Of a stretch of DNA of 64,000 nt, positions 33,593 through 44,881 are shown piece by piece; position 1 is the first letter of the stretch; the number at the start of each line of letters is the position of its first letter. The notes beneath the pieces were generated by a model. That model did not search any database, had not been told where the DNA came from, and saw only the letters and a program-made list of their open reading frames with translations. Source of the DNA: Anisakis pegreffii (taxonomy: Eukaryota > Nematoda > Chromadorea > Rhabditida > Anisakidae). Location: NCBI GenBank assembly GCA_035041965.1, contig JAPYMA010000251.1, forward strand, positions 1-64,000, given 5' to 3'. The position numbers were made by a program, and so were the translations under genes.

Positions 33593-36500
33593 ATGAAAAG
33601 TGGTCTGCTCGGTGTCGTCTTGCTCTCATTGCTCATTTGCGTCAATGGGTCGAATGGGGTAATTGAAAATTCTTGGTATCCGGATTACGCTCAGTTATCG
33701 ACGACTAATGCGGTATGATCATTCCTGATTGGCTAAATGATTTGCTTCAATACATCAAATCATAGACGACCGCATGTAATTAACTGTTTAAGCTGTTCAC
33801 TATCCGGATCGCAGAAGACACTCGAATAACTTTTTGAGTTGTGCAAATGCCCAGAAGTCATAGCTGTTTGAATTTTCTAATCTGTCGTTAACATGGCAAG
33901 TAAACCGTGCTGCCAGCGGATTATTCTGTTGGCTTAACTCGGTGAATAAGCCAGCATCGAACTTCAGATGTAGTCTGTGGTTTTGTTATTTGAACATGAT
34001 TGAGCTCTAAGAAAGAGTAAAGAAAAAAGCAGAATTCAATGAAATGCTGGATACGAATTACAGATCATTATTATTGGAGCACTTAGCGGTGGTATACTGT
34101 TGGTGACTGCATTTATAATACTGTTTTTAACAAGACCATCTTATGAACCTGAACCATTAGAGAGCATTGTTGAAGTGAGGAGTGTTCCTCCACGTAGTCG
34201 ACGCCAGAAAGCGGAACAAAGCCATCCCAAGGTAGACGGTGCCTCAATTTAGTGCAACTTTTTATTCGGATAAACGTGAACCTATTCACCAACTTCTACT
34301 CAATCTGTTTTAGAAAAAGCATTTCTGAAGAAATGTTCTCGTAAAATGTGAATGTTGCATTATTTATATGCTGCAGAGTGATTTATATTACAAAGGCGTT
34401 GTTATGATGTGGTGAAAAGATGCAATTACGCATCTATTGATCAAACGATCAAACAAGTGTTCGTTATTAGAACGAATGAAATTGAGATTTCTCATAAAAG
34501 GAAAGATCTTCAGTGGATGTTACCGTTTAGAAAAGAGAATCATCGGAGAAGAAATCAGATAAATCTGAAGAAATTCGCATGGACAAAACGCAATGGGATG
34601 CCGAAGAGGAAGTTGGTTTACTCGCAAAGAAGAAGGTGCCATCCGAAGAAGTGATAAAAACGGCTAGGAGTAGACAGGTACCTGCTGCGCAAGTTATCAG
34701 TGAGCCACTTACAACACCGGCCGACGAGAAAACTCCACCGGTATTATTGAAAGCTGCATATTCATGTTACAAATAGCTTGATTCATTACACTGGTTCTTT
34801 AAAGCGAACAGTAAGCAATGAGTATTGCACTGCATCTGTTGATCCGATCACCCACCGCTTCCTTTTGCTATTCATAGAAAGTGCTAGAATATAATAACCA
34901 TTCGTAAATTGTGGAACGTTGCTCCGAAGAAACTGCATTCAAATGACTTAAACTTAATGAAGATCTCATAATTTTGCACGAATGCAGTCAAGTGCACCTC
35001 TCACAAAGAACATTGCAACTGCAAAGTCATTTGGGCGATCTGCTAATTGATGTCGATATTTTATAGGCTCGAGCACACGTCATTCGCGCAAAAACTGTTC
35101 ATAGCGGAAGTGTGGATAGTCAACTTATTAAAGAGCCATCAAAAGATAGATTCGTAACTGAAGTGAAACTAGTGAAGAGTAAAACAAAAGAGGAAGATGC
35201 AGGTACTGGGAAAGAGACCGAGAAGAGTTCGGCAGAAGGATCATCGAAGGAGGAATCAGAAGAGACATCCTCTAAGGCAGCCTCTTCAAAGACGGATTCT
35301 AAGGCAGCTCCTTCAAAAACTAAGCCGTCAAGCGGTACCACTGATGATGCGTCGTCATCATCATCCTCGTCGTCGAGTACTCAGGAGCGCAGTGCAACAA
35401 CTGACACTAAGCAAAGCACTGCAACTTCTTCGACGCTAAGTGCAAACTCTCACGAATATCAGACAGTCCGTACATCAAGTGAATCAGGCAACTGGGGATG
35501 GGTTCAAAGTCCCGGAAATGCTGCCAACAATAACTCACCACAGGTTGGACATTTCCTGCTTTTGTTGGGAATAATTGCAATCAAACTTGACAAATGATAA
35601 TAACGAGAAATGTGGTGACGGTAATATTGATGCTTCGTGATTCCGTTGGGATGGATATCAGATCGATTCACATGTTTCCGACATTCGGTGCCAAAATTTC
35701 AAAAAATCACAGCTCACATCTAGGTCGACATTCTCATCCCAAATTAGAACAAAGGAATCAGCATATCGTTTTCAATGTGAGGCGAGAGATTTTATCCACT
35801 TTTATCAGATCGCCTCCTTCCTAGGCTCAAAAAATTAGCATTGTTCAATAGGCTTCATTCATTAATTTTTCCTGAGTAGATTCTTAATTCGAGATTCTTG
35901 AAAAGATGATAATCTTTTAGTGATTGATCTAGGCAATAGGATGGATGAGGCAGAAGATCAAATTCTCACTCTTCAATTTTTTCACATTCGACAACACTTC
36001 GTTCAATTTAGTGTTATCTCACAGTGGGACCTCTTATCAACTATCAATCAAATGTGCCTTTTCATGAAAAATTTAGTTTTAATTTTGTGCATTGAAGTCT
36101 GGTAATATTCGGCAGTTATTGCTTGTAAATTGCCCGAAAACTCGCGGTGAATAACGTTTAATGCTGACCAGGAAACTATCAGCCTAATTTTCTCGAGATT
36201 TAATGATAATTTGTATGGTAGTTCACCGATACTCGGTCGAATGACTGACCCCTGCAGATTAAAGCATGAAACGCAGTTTTCCTCTGCAATAATTCTTCAC
36301 AGACAGAAAGATCTTCATCAGTTCATCTCAACAAATCAATGCATATTCGGTTATAAGTTTTTGTTGAACAATGCTCAAACCATACGAAATCCTATCTTCC
36401 CTGCTCTCCACCTTTCCAATCTGCTGAAGGTGAAAGGAACGGGATTTGCTACACCTCGCTCACCTGAGATTTTCACTTTCGATTGGTTTGAATTAGTTTT

Positions 36501-37455
36501 CAATCATCGAGGACAGCTCAAGCGTGCAAGATCGGCCAACATGTGTTGTACCATCCATGAACTCATCTCTGCTTGCAAATGTCAGAAACCATCCAACTAC
36601 TTCAGTTCTCCCTACGGTCCTTTAGCTAGATATTGGAGTCAATTTCGAGCCGATTTACATTCATGATGCAATGTGTCCTGAATTTTTTTTCATCGTTCTA
36701 ATTTGTGACAGGAAACTTCCACAACGATGTTCATTGTATAAGCATATTAATCGATAGAACAAAATATCAGCTACAGAGTGATATATGTCGCTTCAGAACT
36801 GAGCCGTTCATGCAACTGAAAGTAGTTGATGAATCCTGAGAGTTTTATGAGGTGTAGAAGCATACGTATGAATTCAGTAGAACGACTTTGAGATTGCATG
36901 TTTTGGAGTTGATGATCGCATGAAAATGAATACCGATTATAAGGTGGCATCAAAGCTTCAGGTCCCACTCTGGATGAATGCAAAAGATGGTGCTCCTCCA
37001 CCCAACTATTCGCCATCACCAGCCTTTGCTCCCCTTCCTCCACCGCCCTCATCTCCAAATCCTGACATACTCGCAAGTCAACAGCCAACTCCACAGTTCG
37101 CTCCTCTCGTACCCGTCATACCACCACCCAAAGCAGATTTGCCAATGCCCTCAGGCGGCCCGACAGAGCCTGATCAGACAAAACCCAATAAACAGTCGTC
37201 CTCATCATCGAGTAAAGAGAAGGAATCATCTTCAGACGTAAGAAAACTTCAGTGATCTGAATGACGTTCAATTTATTTCTTTTTTTTTCAAAGGCATTTT
37301 ATGTAATCGTTTAGAAATGATGCGTAAAGATTAGAGAATTCAGTGATATTTCTTTCATGATGATCTCTCAAGCTCGTAGTTCTATAAATGAAGCATTCAT
37401 AGACGAAATAAAGCTCATTCGATTTCAGACGAATAGAAGCAAAAGTGCCAAATGA
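33593..37455 (+). CDS. Single-pass membrane protein with tiny ectodomain, unknown function
   Basis: Six exons, all phase 0: 33593-33712, 34064-34231, 34531-34740, 35067-35543, 36962-37237, 37429-37455; total 425 aa. A signal peptide (MKSGLLGVVLLSLLICVNG) is followed by only about 20 residues, then a strong membrane segment (IIIIGALSGGILLVTAFIIL) and a long cytoplasmic tail. The tail carries basic/acidic stretches, a Ser-rich run of nine residues, a Pro-rich region (PLPPPPSSPNPD) and a K/S end. No enzymatic domain seen. It starts 471 bp downstream of the REEP gene in the same orientation, and the ATG is 2 nt after an AAAG acceptor-like site, so operonic expression is possible. The 1.4-kb intron 5 could hide another exon. 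Confidence 0.72.
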
Positions 37456-37834
37456 CATCATTCAAAACGATGAAAGCTGATTGCAGTTCAACACTGAAAT
37501 TCGAAGTTCTCACCGAATATTTATTCACCTACTTGCGAAGATGGTTCACTTCGAAATCAAACCGCAATATCTGAATGAAATATTCCTATCTGATGACTTC
37601 GCATTCAGTTTTTTCTGGTATAAATCTTTCAATAAAGACCAATCTCCTGACCACACCGTGCATAATATACGTATAAGATGTCATGCATGGACAATATACA
37701 TAAACTAGACAACGTCATACACAGGGGGATGCATAGCGCCGCGAGGACCATTCAGAAACGCAAACTGTTGAATGAAAGAGTTTTGATGAAAGTACCATGT
37801 TTTTGATTGCATAATTGATTAGCTCAAGCAGATC

Positions 37835-38979
37835 TAGGGTTTGCACGGGATCCCGAGACTGCAGTTCTGATCCCGATCCCGGGATTTAAGTTTTGAAAAA
37901 TCCCGGGATTTCGGGGTTTGATAAAACGGGTCAATTTATGTGAATTTTGATAGTATGCCCATCTTGAAGCAAGCCGTAATCATTCCCATCTAATTTATAT
38001 GTAGTTATCTTTGCTGTTTGCCCTCTATTATTGATGTTAAGCTAAGGAAATAGATGCAGTTTAGACGAATGACATGATCAAGATAGCTCGATGAACTTTT
38101 ACGTAACATTTCATTGAATATTCAACTGATTATTCTGCTCTTCATTAATCTATATCACGCTCATCTGGATGCATTTCTATGTAATGGACTAACAGAGATA
38201 ATCACGTTTTCTAATAAAAACCAAGAGCAACAAAGTTCAATGAAATTTTGAGTTCTTTCCTCCCACAAGATTTGTTCGGCTTCAATATTCCATTTGTTAA
38301 TTCAACTGCATGTTCCAAAGACTGCAAGTCTTTTTACTTCGCTATTTGGAAACGTTCTCATCCGATCGAAATGTACATAAATTCTCATTGAGTTCACTCA
38401 TACTGAGAATTCATTGCCGATGTGAGCAAAGTTGCTCCATTCAAAAGGATCTTAAGCTTGAATATCAAGTACATTTACATGATTTTTGATCGAAATTATC
38501 AAATATGTAAGTGCTCGATGGTTCGGTGAAAAACCATTGCGGATATTTTTTTATCGTTTTAGATTAACTTCGAACTTTTAATTATTTCAAAATTCAAATG
38601 ATATAATTCATGCGGCGCATTTCTTTCGTACAAATCGAAGTTTCCGAAATGGCAGAATTCAGCTGACGTTAATACTGAGAGAAAATGGACTTGAAGCATT
38701 GCAAATAAGTGTTTGAGAATCAAGAATTTCATATTCACATGCAAGTTTACTTTTATTAACTTAGACCCGAGATGACAAGATGCCTTAGCATAAATATGCA
38801 GTATGCCCTTGCGGCATGATCATTAGCTCCTTTCTGATTAATAATGAACATGTTGGTTCGGAAAAATGCGTTTAAACACGTCCGGCATCGATATTTCAAT
38901 AATTGTTCGATCCCGGGATTATCTCGGGATCAAAAATCGATCCCGGGATTGAAAAATCGTCGGAATTTTGCAAACCCTA
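37835..38979. mobile_element. hAT-like non-autonomous DNA transposon, intact ends
   Basis: Perfect 11-bp terminal inverted repeats TAGGGTTTGCA...TGCAAACCCTA, flanked by a perfect 8-bp target duplication AGCAGATC (37827-37834 and 38980-38987). Subterminal arms are rich in CCCGGGATTT/GGGATC words. No transposase frame is visible in the 1145 bp. The 8-bp duplication and terminal motif fit hAT-superfamily derivatives. Confidence 0.88.
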
Positions 38980-38987
38980 AGCAGATC

Positions 38988-39700
38988 TCACACACCCTGC
39001 GTTTTCGTTCGTTTGAGTTAGCTTGAGATAATTTCGAATATATTCTATCATCCTTGAGATCCGCGACAGTCGTCACTTCTTTGTTACTATATGCATAAAT
39101 GCACCGTCAGTTTCAACTGTTTTCAGTCTTGGTTACCTTATACTCTGATATGCTCGGGAGGTCGTTTTCGAAAATTTAAGTCAACCGGTTGCTGTATTAT
39201 GTCAAAAATTGTATACAGGCAGGCTAATACCATCAACGCCAAACCGAAGGTCGCATTTGATGTTTGTTGATATTGACAGAAATATATGAAAATTTATGAA
39301 CAAAACAAAATGTTGTGCTGCCGAGTGGTGACAATGGAAAAACAGTTATTATTTATTGGGCTTAAAACACAACAATAACAATGGGGGTGAAGTACACACA
39401 ACACAGGGTAAGCACTGTAGACAATACACGGCCGATGCACGCAAGACGAAACAGAACAATGAACACTCATGGTATGATTGAGAAGACCTTATATAGTTAC
39501 AATCAACCAATCAGAATTCGACACGAGAATGATAGGCGCGAAAACGATCTAGCACATAATGATCGACGCAAGATCAATAATCAGTGATTACCACCACAAT
39601 ACAAAATTTCTGACTTAAAGAGATTTCCTGATATTAAAAAATGATATTGTAAGGCGCCACTCTACGTCGTTGTACATATTGTATATATGCATACTACATT
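38988..39700. other. Intergenic, no gene seen
   Basis: Unrecognised sequence. Words such as CCACAATACAAAATTT also occur near 59450, hinting at another dispersed repeat. Confidence 0.4.
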
Positions 39701-40095
39701 TAGTGTTTGTACGAGATCTCGGTATTACCGTATATCGACAATAGAATAGCGTTACCGATCTTGGGATTCATGGTGCCGATATTCACGGTATCTCCGGTAT
39801 TTAATCCACAAGTCATTTTAAGTGAATTTGGTAGTACATCCATCGCAACTGGAGCATGAACCATACCCATTTTGTTTTTTGTTGAATTTTTTGAACTTTG
39901 GTGAGTGATTTCTAAATGATAATAAACTGTTTTTTTCTGAATAACATCGGCTCGAAAAGAATGTGTTGAAGAAGTCACATTTTTATATTCCAAAAGCTGC
40001 CCTTCAATACCGGTATCGTATCGGTGCTGAAAAACGATACCGGTATTGATACCGATCTCGGTATTGGGAAGATGGTCGATATTTCGCAAACACTA
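39701..40095. mobile_element. Short hAT-like MITE
   Basis: 395 bp with 9-bp inverted ends TAGTGTTTG...CAAACACTA and imperfect 8-bp flanking duplications ACTACATT / ATTACATT (7 of 8). Both arms contain GATCTCGGTATT-type words (ATACCGGTATTG, CTCGGTATTACCG), giving extended subterminal inverted similarity. The 129-codon minus-strand frame inside it is probably incidental. Confidence 0.8.
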
Positions 40096-41030
40096 ATTAC
40101 ATTCAGTTGTTTACTCAGTTTTTAGTTATTCATTTTTGATTTCATCGTATTACAAACATTAATGTTTATGCAAACTTTTGTGTTGAATTTTTAAAAAAAT
40201 TTTAAATAATCAGTTGACATCATGAAATCTTCTCGACTGAGACATCCTATGCCTGCTGATTGAGGTTCACTTCGATGTTGCATTCAGCATGTGATTACAG
40301 CATAACAACAATGATATTTACCTAAAAAAATCTGACGAAAGTTGAGGGGATTCAAGGAAATGCTCATCAATACGAATGAGTGGTGGAACTTCAGGCGTCA
40401 TTTATGCAAGTTTTCGTGTATAAATTATTTCAAACGACGCAATCGTTCGACCGAAGTTTACATATTTTCAATTCGATCCTTACCGGTCATTGCTATATAA
40501 AAGACACTCACCAGAAGAATCTTTTCATTGATTTCGTTCCCTTCTAACAAAAGCTGCAGTCTTTCTCCGAGGATTATTGAGGTGATGTTTTTGTCTGATC
40601 GGCAATTTCTGATTATTGCTTCAGCTCACCTTGATTAACCGAGAAATTATTCGGACTGATTTTGGTCTTATTCACTCATGCATCAGTTTCGAAGATCAAT
40701 CACGAATTTTGTTCTATAAGGCGCAAGTCAATCGACGTTCTCCCGTGTATTCGAGATTTTATGGTATCAAATTATTACTGTATCGTTTGTGAAGGTATTC
40801 ATATCCGGAGTTATCCATTCGGGAGAATGGTGAAAGTTGTCCTGGTGACAAATGCACTAATTGTTTTATTTTCTGAATGCTACGGTGTAAAACCTCATCA
40901 GTGAATGTTGAATATCGTGTCAGTCAGTGCATTTGAATAAAAAGTTTTTGAGCTAGGCAACGATTTAGAGGAGGACGATAGCACTTCGTTTCGATATTCA
41001 GAACATTTTTCAAGCGCTGCTTTTTCAGAA

Positions 41031-41618
41031 ATGAATCAACTGGTAATATTGGTCTATTTGTACTCGATTGTAACTGCTCATCAAACAAAGGTAATGGCTA
41101 ATTGTCGAATATTCATTTTCATCGCAAACCGAATCGTTCAGATGATGCATTGGTTTTAATTTTTTGCACCGAGAGTTTTCAACGGAATTGCTGTCTTAGG
41201 AAAAAAGTCTTGCTGTATTAAGAAGAAGGTGTAACTGGGAATTCTGGATTCGTTAAGAATGTTACCTAATGAATCAACAAAGTACTTCAAATGAATTCTT
41301 TCAGCATCAGAATTCACACTATCAAAGCATTTATGACGTCTTCGATGCCAATCTTCAACTCGATAACAGCACTACTTGCCGAGCTGTTACATTCAGCTCG
41401 TTCTTTAGTTAGATTTCATATCGTGTTCCTCACCTGTTCATTATTGAAAATTTTTCAAAAGATTTCGGAGTAATTATTTATGATTGCAATTAGTCGAGTG
41501 CAATAGTCGCTCATTTATTATATTTCAGATTCAACAAAACCGATTAATTTCATCTGCTCAACTCTCACAGATGCACTCCCCAACGACACTACTGAAAACA
41601 AAACTCGTTCAAGTATGA
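41031..41618 (+). CDS. Small putative secreted peptide (49 aa)
   Basis: The ATG sits 2 nt after a strong TTTTTCAG acceptor with no upstream exon (likely trans-spliced). Exon 1 (41031-41090) encodes a signal peptide (MNQLVILVYLYSIVTA) and four more residues; exon 2 (41529-41618) adds 28 codons, then GTA and a TGA stop. The predicted mature peptide is about 33 residues, rich in Ser, Gln, Thr and Leu, with no cysteine. The GT before the stop could instead be a splice donor leading to a longer protein; no phase-compatible next exon was found. No known family recognised. Confidence 0.45.
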
Positions 41619-42562
41619 TTCCACATCAATTTCACTTCATAGTTTTAGATCAATAGATGCAACGTTTATCGCAGTACAAAGCAGTCCTTAACAATGAAAA
41701 TAAACCTAGTTTTTATGTTATGTTCCTTGACTAGGCAGAACAGTTATAATGATTTAAGAAGTCTGTTGAGCTTAATGATTTTGGCATATGTATTTCTTCT
41801 CGAAACTATTTATTTAAGACGCCGCAAAACATGATTCCGCATCGAAGAATAAAAAAATCCTAACTAATTGGCCTATAAAACAAGAATATTTATCATAAAA
41901 TACTAAATTCAGTGAAATGACCCGATGAAAGCATATATAATCACAGTAAACAAGCATAGTAAAGCATAATAAACAACTCTTGTAAATCACCGTAACGAAA
42001 AGATTGTGATTTTTCAGAAGTAAGCCATGCAAAGTGCTCATTCATGCAAAACATGAAAAATGCCTTCATCAAGAAGGCACGATCTCTTGGTATTTCCGTG
42101 TTGCAATGGGCTGATGCGCATGAGTTCTACCTAATGTGCGTCATCAGTAACTTGCTTGTTCGTTCAAAGAATTTCACTTTAATTGCTCACACAGCGAGAC
42201 TGAACGATAATGACTGAATCATGAGTACAACTGATGTAGTTTTCATTGATGGGCTTTGGATATGGATATTGGGAGGTATTGGATATTGAGAGAGGCTTTG
42301 GATATTGGGAGATACATACTGAAGTTTGCAAAATTGGTGTATTTGGAGAAGTTCTCAGTAAATGAGGTGTAAAGAGTGTTATTGTTTATAAAATATAAGA
42401 TTTAAAAAACCTCAATCCAGACGGATTCGTGCAGATATCTGCGAGACACTCAAAAAAAATTGAATATTGAAAAAATATCTGGAAACAGCTATCCAAGCAA
42501 AAATATTGAGATATAGACTCGAACCATTATTTTGCAGGGCATTTTCAATCGGTTGCTTGACG

Positions 42563-43113
42563 ATGTCTATGGGTACGGTACTCGCTAGCTCAATCTATCT
42601 TCAGGGATTGATGTTCAGCAGAATTGAGGAGATGGGCAATACCGTAAAGGTAAAGTACTCACTTAAGCGGTTTCAGTCGAGCCGAACCTCAATATTCTGC
42701 CTAGGTCTTATCCATTAGCAATCTTTGCAACCCATCTGACAATGAAATCATCGGACTGTGGTATTCTTCATTTGAATATCTTATTCAGTCGGAAGTTTTT
42801 TTCTAAACGAGTTAAAAGATGATCGAGCTCACAATTGGATGATAAAGGGAGTTACCTGAAAGATATTCCGAACGTGAAACTTTCTTGGGTCTTTAGCGTG
42901 GATTATCCTTAATCCCCATTTAAGAGGCCGGTGATTATTGACAATATACTATCATTACAGAAGCTTAATAGTGATATTCAATCGGTAAAAAACATCAAAT
43001 GTAAACTATTGACTGTATCTGAAAATGAAGACAACCAACGTTCACCCATCACCGATAATAACCCTAATGTGGCAAAGAAGAAGAATAAAAAGAACACGAA
43101 TAAAAATAAATAA
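42563..43113 (+). CDS. Small putative membrane or secreted protein with Lys/Asn-rich tail
   Basis: Two exons, 42563-42649 and 42961-43113 (GTAAAG donor, ATTACAG acceptor), encode 79 aa. The ATG lies 22 nt after a TTTTGCAG acceptor, again suggesting trans-splicing. A hydrophobic N-terminus (MGTVLASSIYLQGLMF) is followed by a polar helix (RIEEMGNTVKKLNSDIQS) and a basic end (KKKNKKNTNKNK). The hydrophobic-helix-then-polar-helix pattern recalls the N-termini of nematode cuticle collagens, but there is no Gly-X-Y. The frame stays open upstream to 42464 without an ATG. Function unknown. Confidence 0.45.
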
Positions 43114-44881
43114 TCATACAACTATTGCATTGCATCGAACGATATTATTGTAGCTGATCAAGTCTTGATGATTTCGATCAGTCGTAAGTGAATAAAACAT
43201 TTAGTGGCCTATCGATCGTCTTTGACATCCACATTGAGAAGGTTCTTCGTTTGCGGTGTGTTCATGATAGTAAATGAGAAGAAACGACTCCAGTCATCGA
43301 TCGATTGCCATGTCCACGGCCAGACTGAGCAGTTGATCAAAGTAATCGACAAACAACCGCGTGCTGACCTGATCATCTGCGTGAACTGTGAGAGGTTGAA
43401 ATATGTTTGGAAATCGGAACTGAAGTACTTTGGATCTCGCGTATTGTGGAAATTATCTGAAAAGCCAACCTGAAGAAACCTTCGTGAAGTTGTAGACACT
43501 CGATAAAATTATTTTCACACTTTAGAGTTAAGAGATGAGGAACAAACGAAGAAGGGAGTTGATTTTTTCTAGTTTGGAAGGAAGCAGTTCGTTTCCATAT
43601 TGAGCATTATTATTTTAAACTGAAAATGAGATCTTGCACCGAAGTTGAATCAGGTAGTTTTATTCGCTCTGTGGAGTCAGCTACAGATGTTTTTGCTTCT
43701 ACTAATTAGAGGTATTAGGAAGAATAAATGTCGCGATCCTTAATGGGAAGTGTAACGACTCTCTCGCGACTGGTGGTCGCGAGAGAGAGAATTAGTAAAA
43801 ATGTCAATCGAATGAATTAGTGCATGTTAACAACGAATAGGCAACTGAACTGTGTATTTTGAACGTTTCTTCGACTGTGAAAAAAAGCAGTGCGCCTGTG
43901 CGAGTTTACGAATGTTTTGTCTATTCGGCATCAATACAGCTTTCTTTATCAGCACACACAATTCAGTGTTTATCTATTGAGCTTGAACTTATTCATTACA
44001 TACAGACGCAATTCATTCATTCAGAAACAAGAACAAGTAAACAAATTCGACGTCTATATCCAATGGTGAGAAGGCCTTATCAAAAAATGCAAAGGTCAAA
44101 ACTTGACTTGCATTTGATACGAAAAGAATGCAGTGCTAATTGAATGGAACAATTTGAAAGACATTTGTCCAGTTGATACAACGGCGTTTGATGTACACCA
44201 ACAATAACAAGAACAATATTATGAACAATTGCAATAATGATTATTACGTTAACGATTATAATGATAGCGTTACATTGACAATGCAAACGATGATAGTCGC
44301 AACAACATCGACGGCAGTGATAATTATGAGAGGATCGCCATCAACCATGCACACATGTCAGATACAACGTTCAAATCTCATCAAAATGAATAAAGCTTCG
44401 ATATAAACATAACAACACTTTACATTACGAAGGTACACAAGCATTTGTATATCTAAGGTGGATTGTGCTCAATCGATAATGAGATCTCCTACAAGAGTGA
44501 AGAGCAAGGAAATAAGAAAAAGAACATTACTTACAACGGTAAAGGTTTTCTGATACTCCAATCACAAAAGTTACACTCGAAAGTGCTTCAGCAAAATAGT
44601 TTAAGTCACAAGAAAAGTTATGATCTACGAGTTACGAACACCTTAAGTTACATATTACTAGAACATAAATTAATCGCCATGAGCAGTATTTTTCGTGCGA
44701 AATGCAAACATTCGCTAAGGCAGTCCAACTTTAGCCATATCGTTGTCAAACACTTGAACACCCTGAAGAGAAGAATTTGAATCATTCAAAAAATCATCAA
44801 TCAACGAACATAATTCGAAAGTTGATAATTCAGGAAAAGAAACAGAATTGAAGGCAAAATATCAAAGAGATATGATAAAAC
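43114..44881. other. Intergenic, no gene supported
   Basis: Contains a perfect 12-bp-stem hairpin at 43759-43787 and an Asn-rich open frame at 44173-44406 made of AAT/AAC repeats, neither of which looks like a gene. Confidence 0.5.
43759..43787. repeat. Perfect inverted repeat
   Basis: CTCTCTCGCGAC, loop TGGTG, GTCGCGAGAGAG: a 12-bp perfect GC-rich stem, unusual in this AT-rich sequence. Confidence 0.85.

Noticed and set aside
36211..36666. 151-codon open frame inside an intron of the membrane-protein gene
   Set aside because: Lacks a convincing start, splice sites or recognisable domain; it may be a decayed element but I cannot support a gene.
39700..40089. 129-codon minus-strand frame as a gene
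   Set aside because: It spans almost exactly the short inverted-repeat element, so it is more simply explained as part of the MITE.
40827..40904. 25-codon signal-peptide-like frame
   Set aside because: No acceptor or good context upstream and no clear downstream exon; kept only as a remark with the peptide candidate at 41031.
43204..43473. 89-codon frame with weak resemblance to a CLP1 segment (VNCERLKYVWKSEL)
   Set aside because: The similarity covers few residues, there is no ATG start, and no neighbouring exon continues it.
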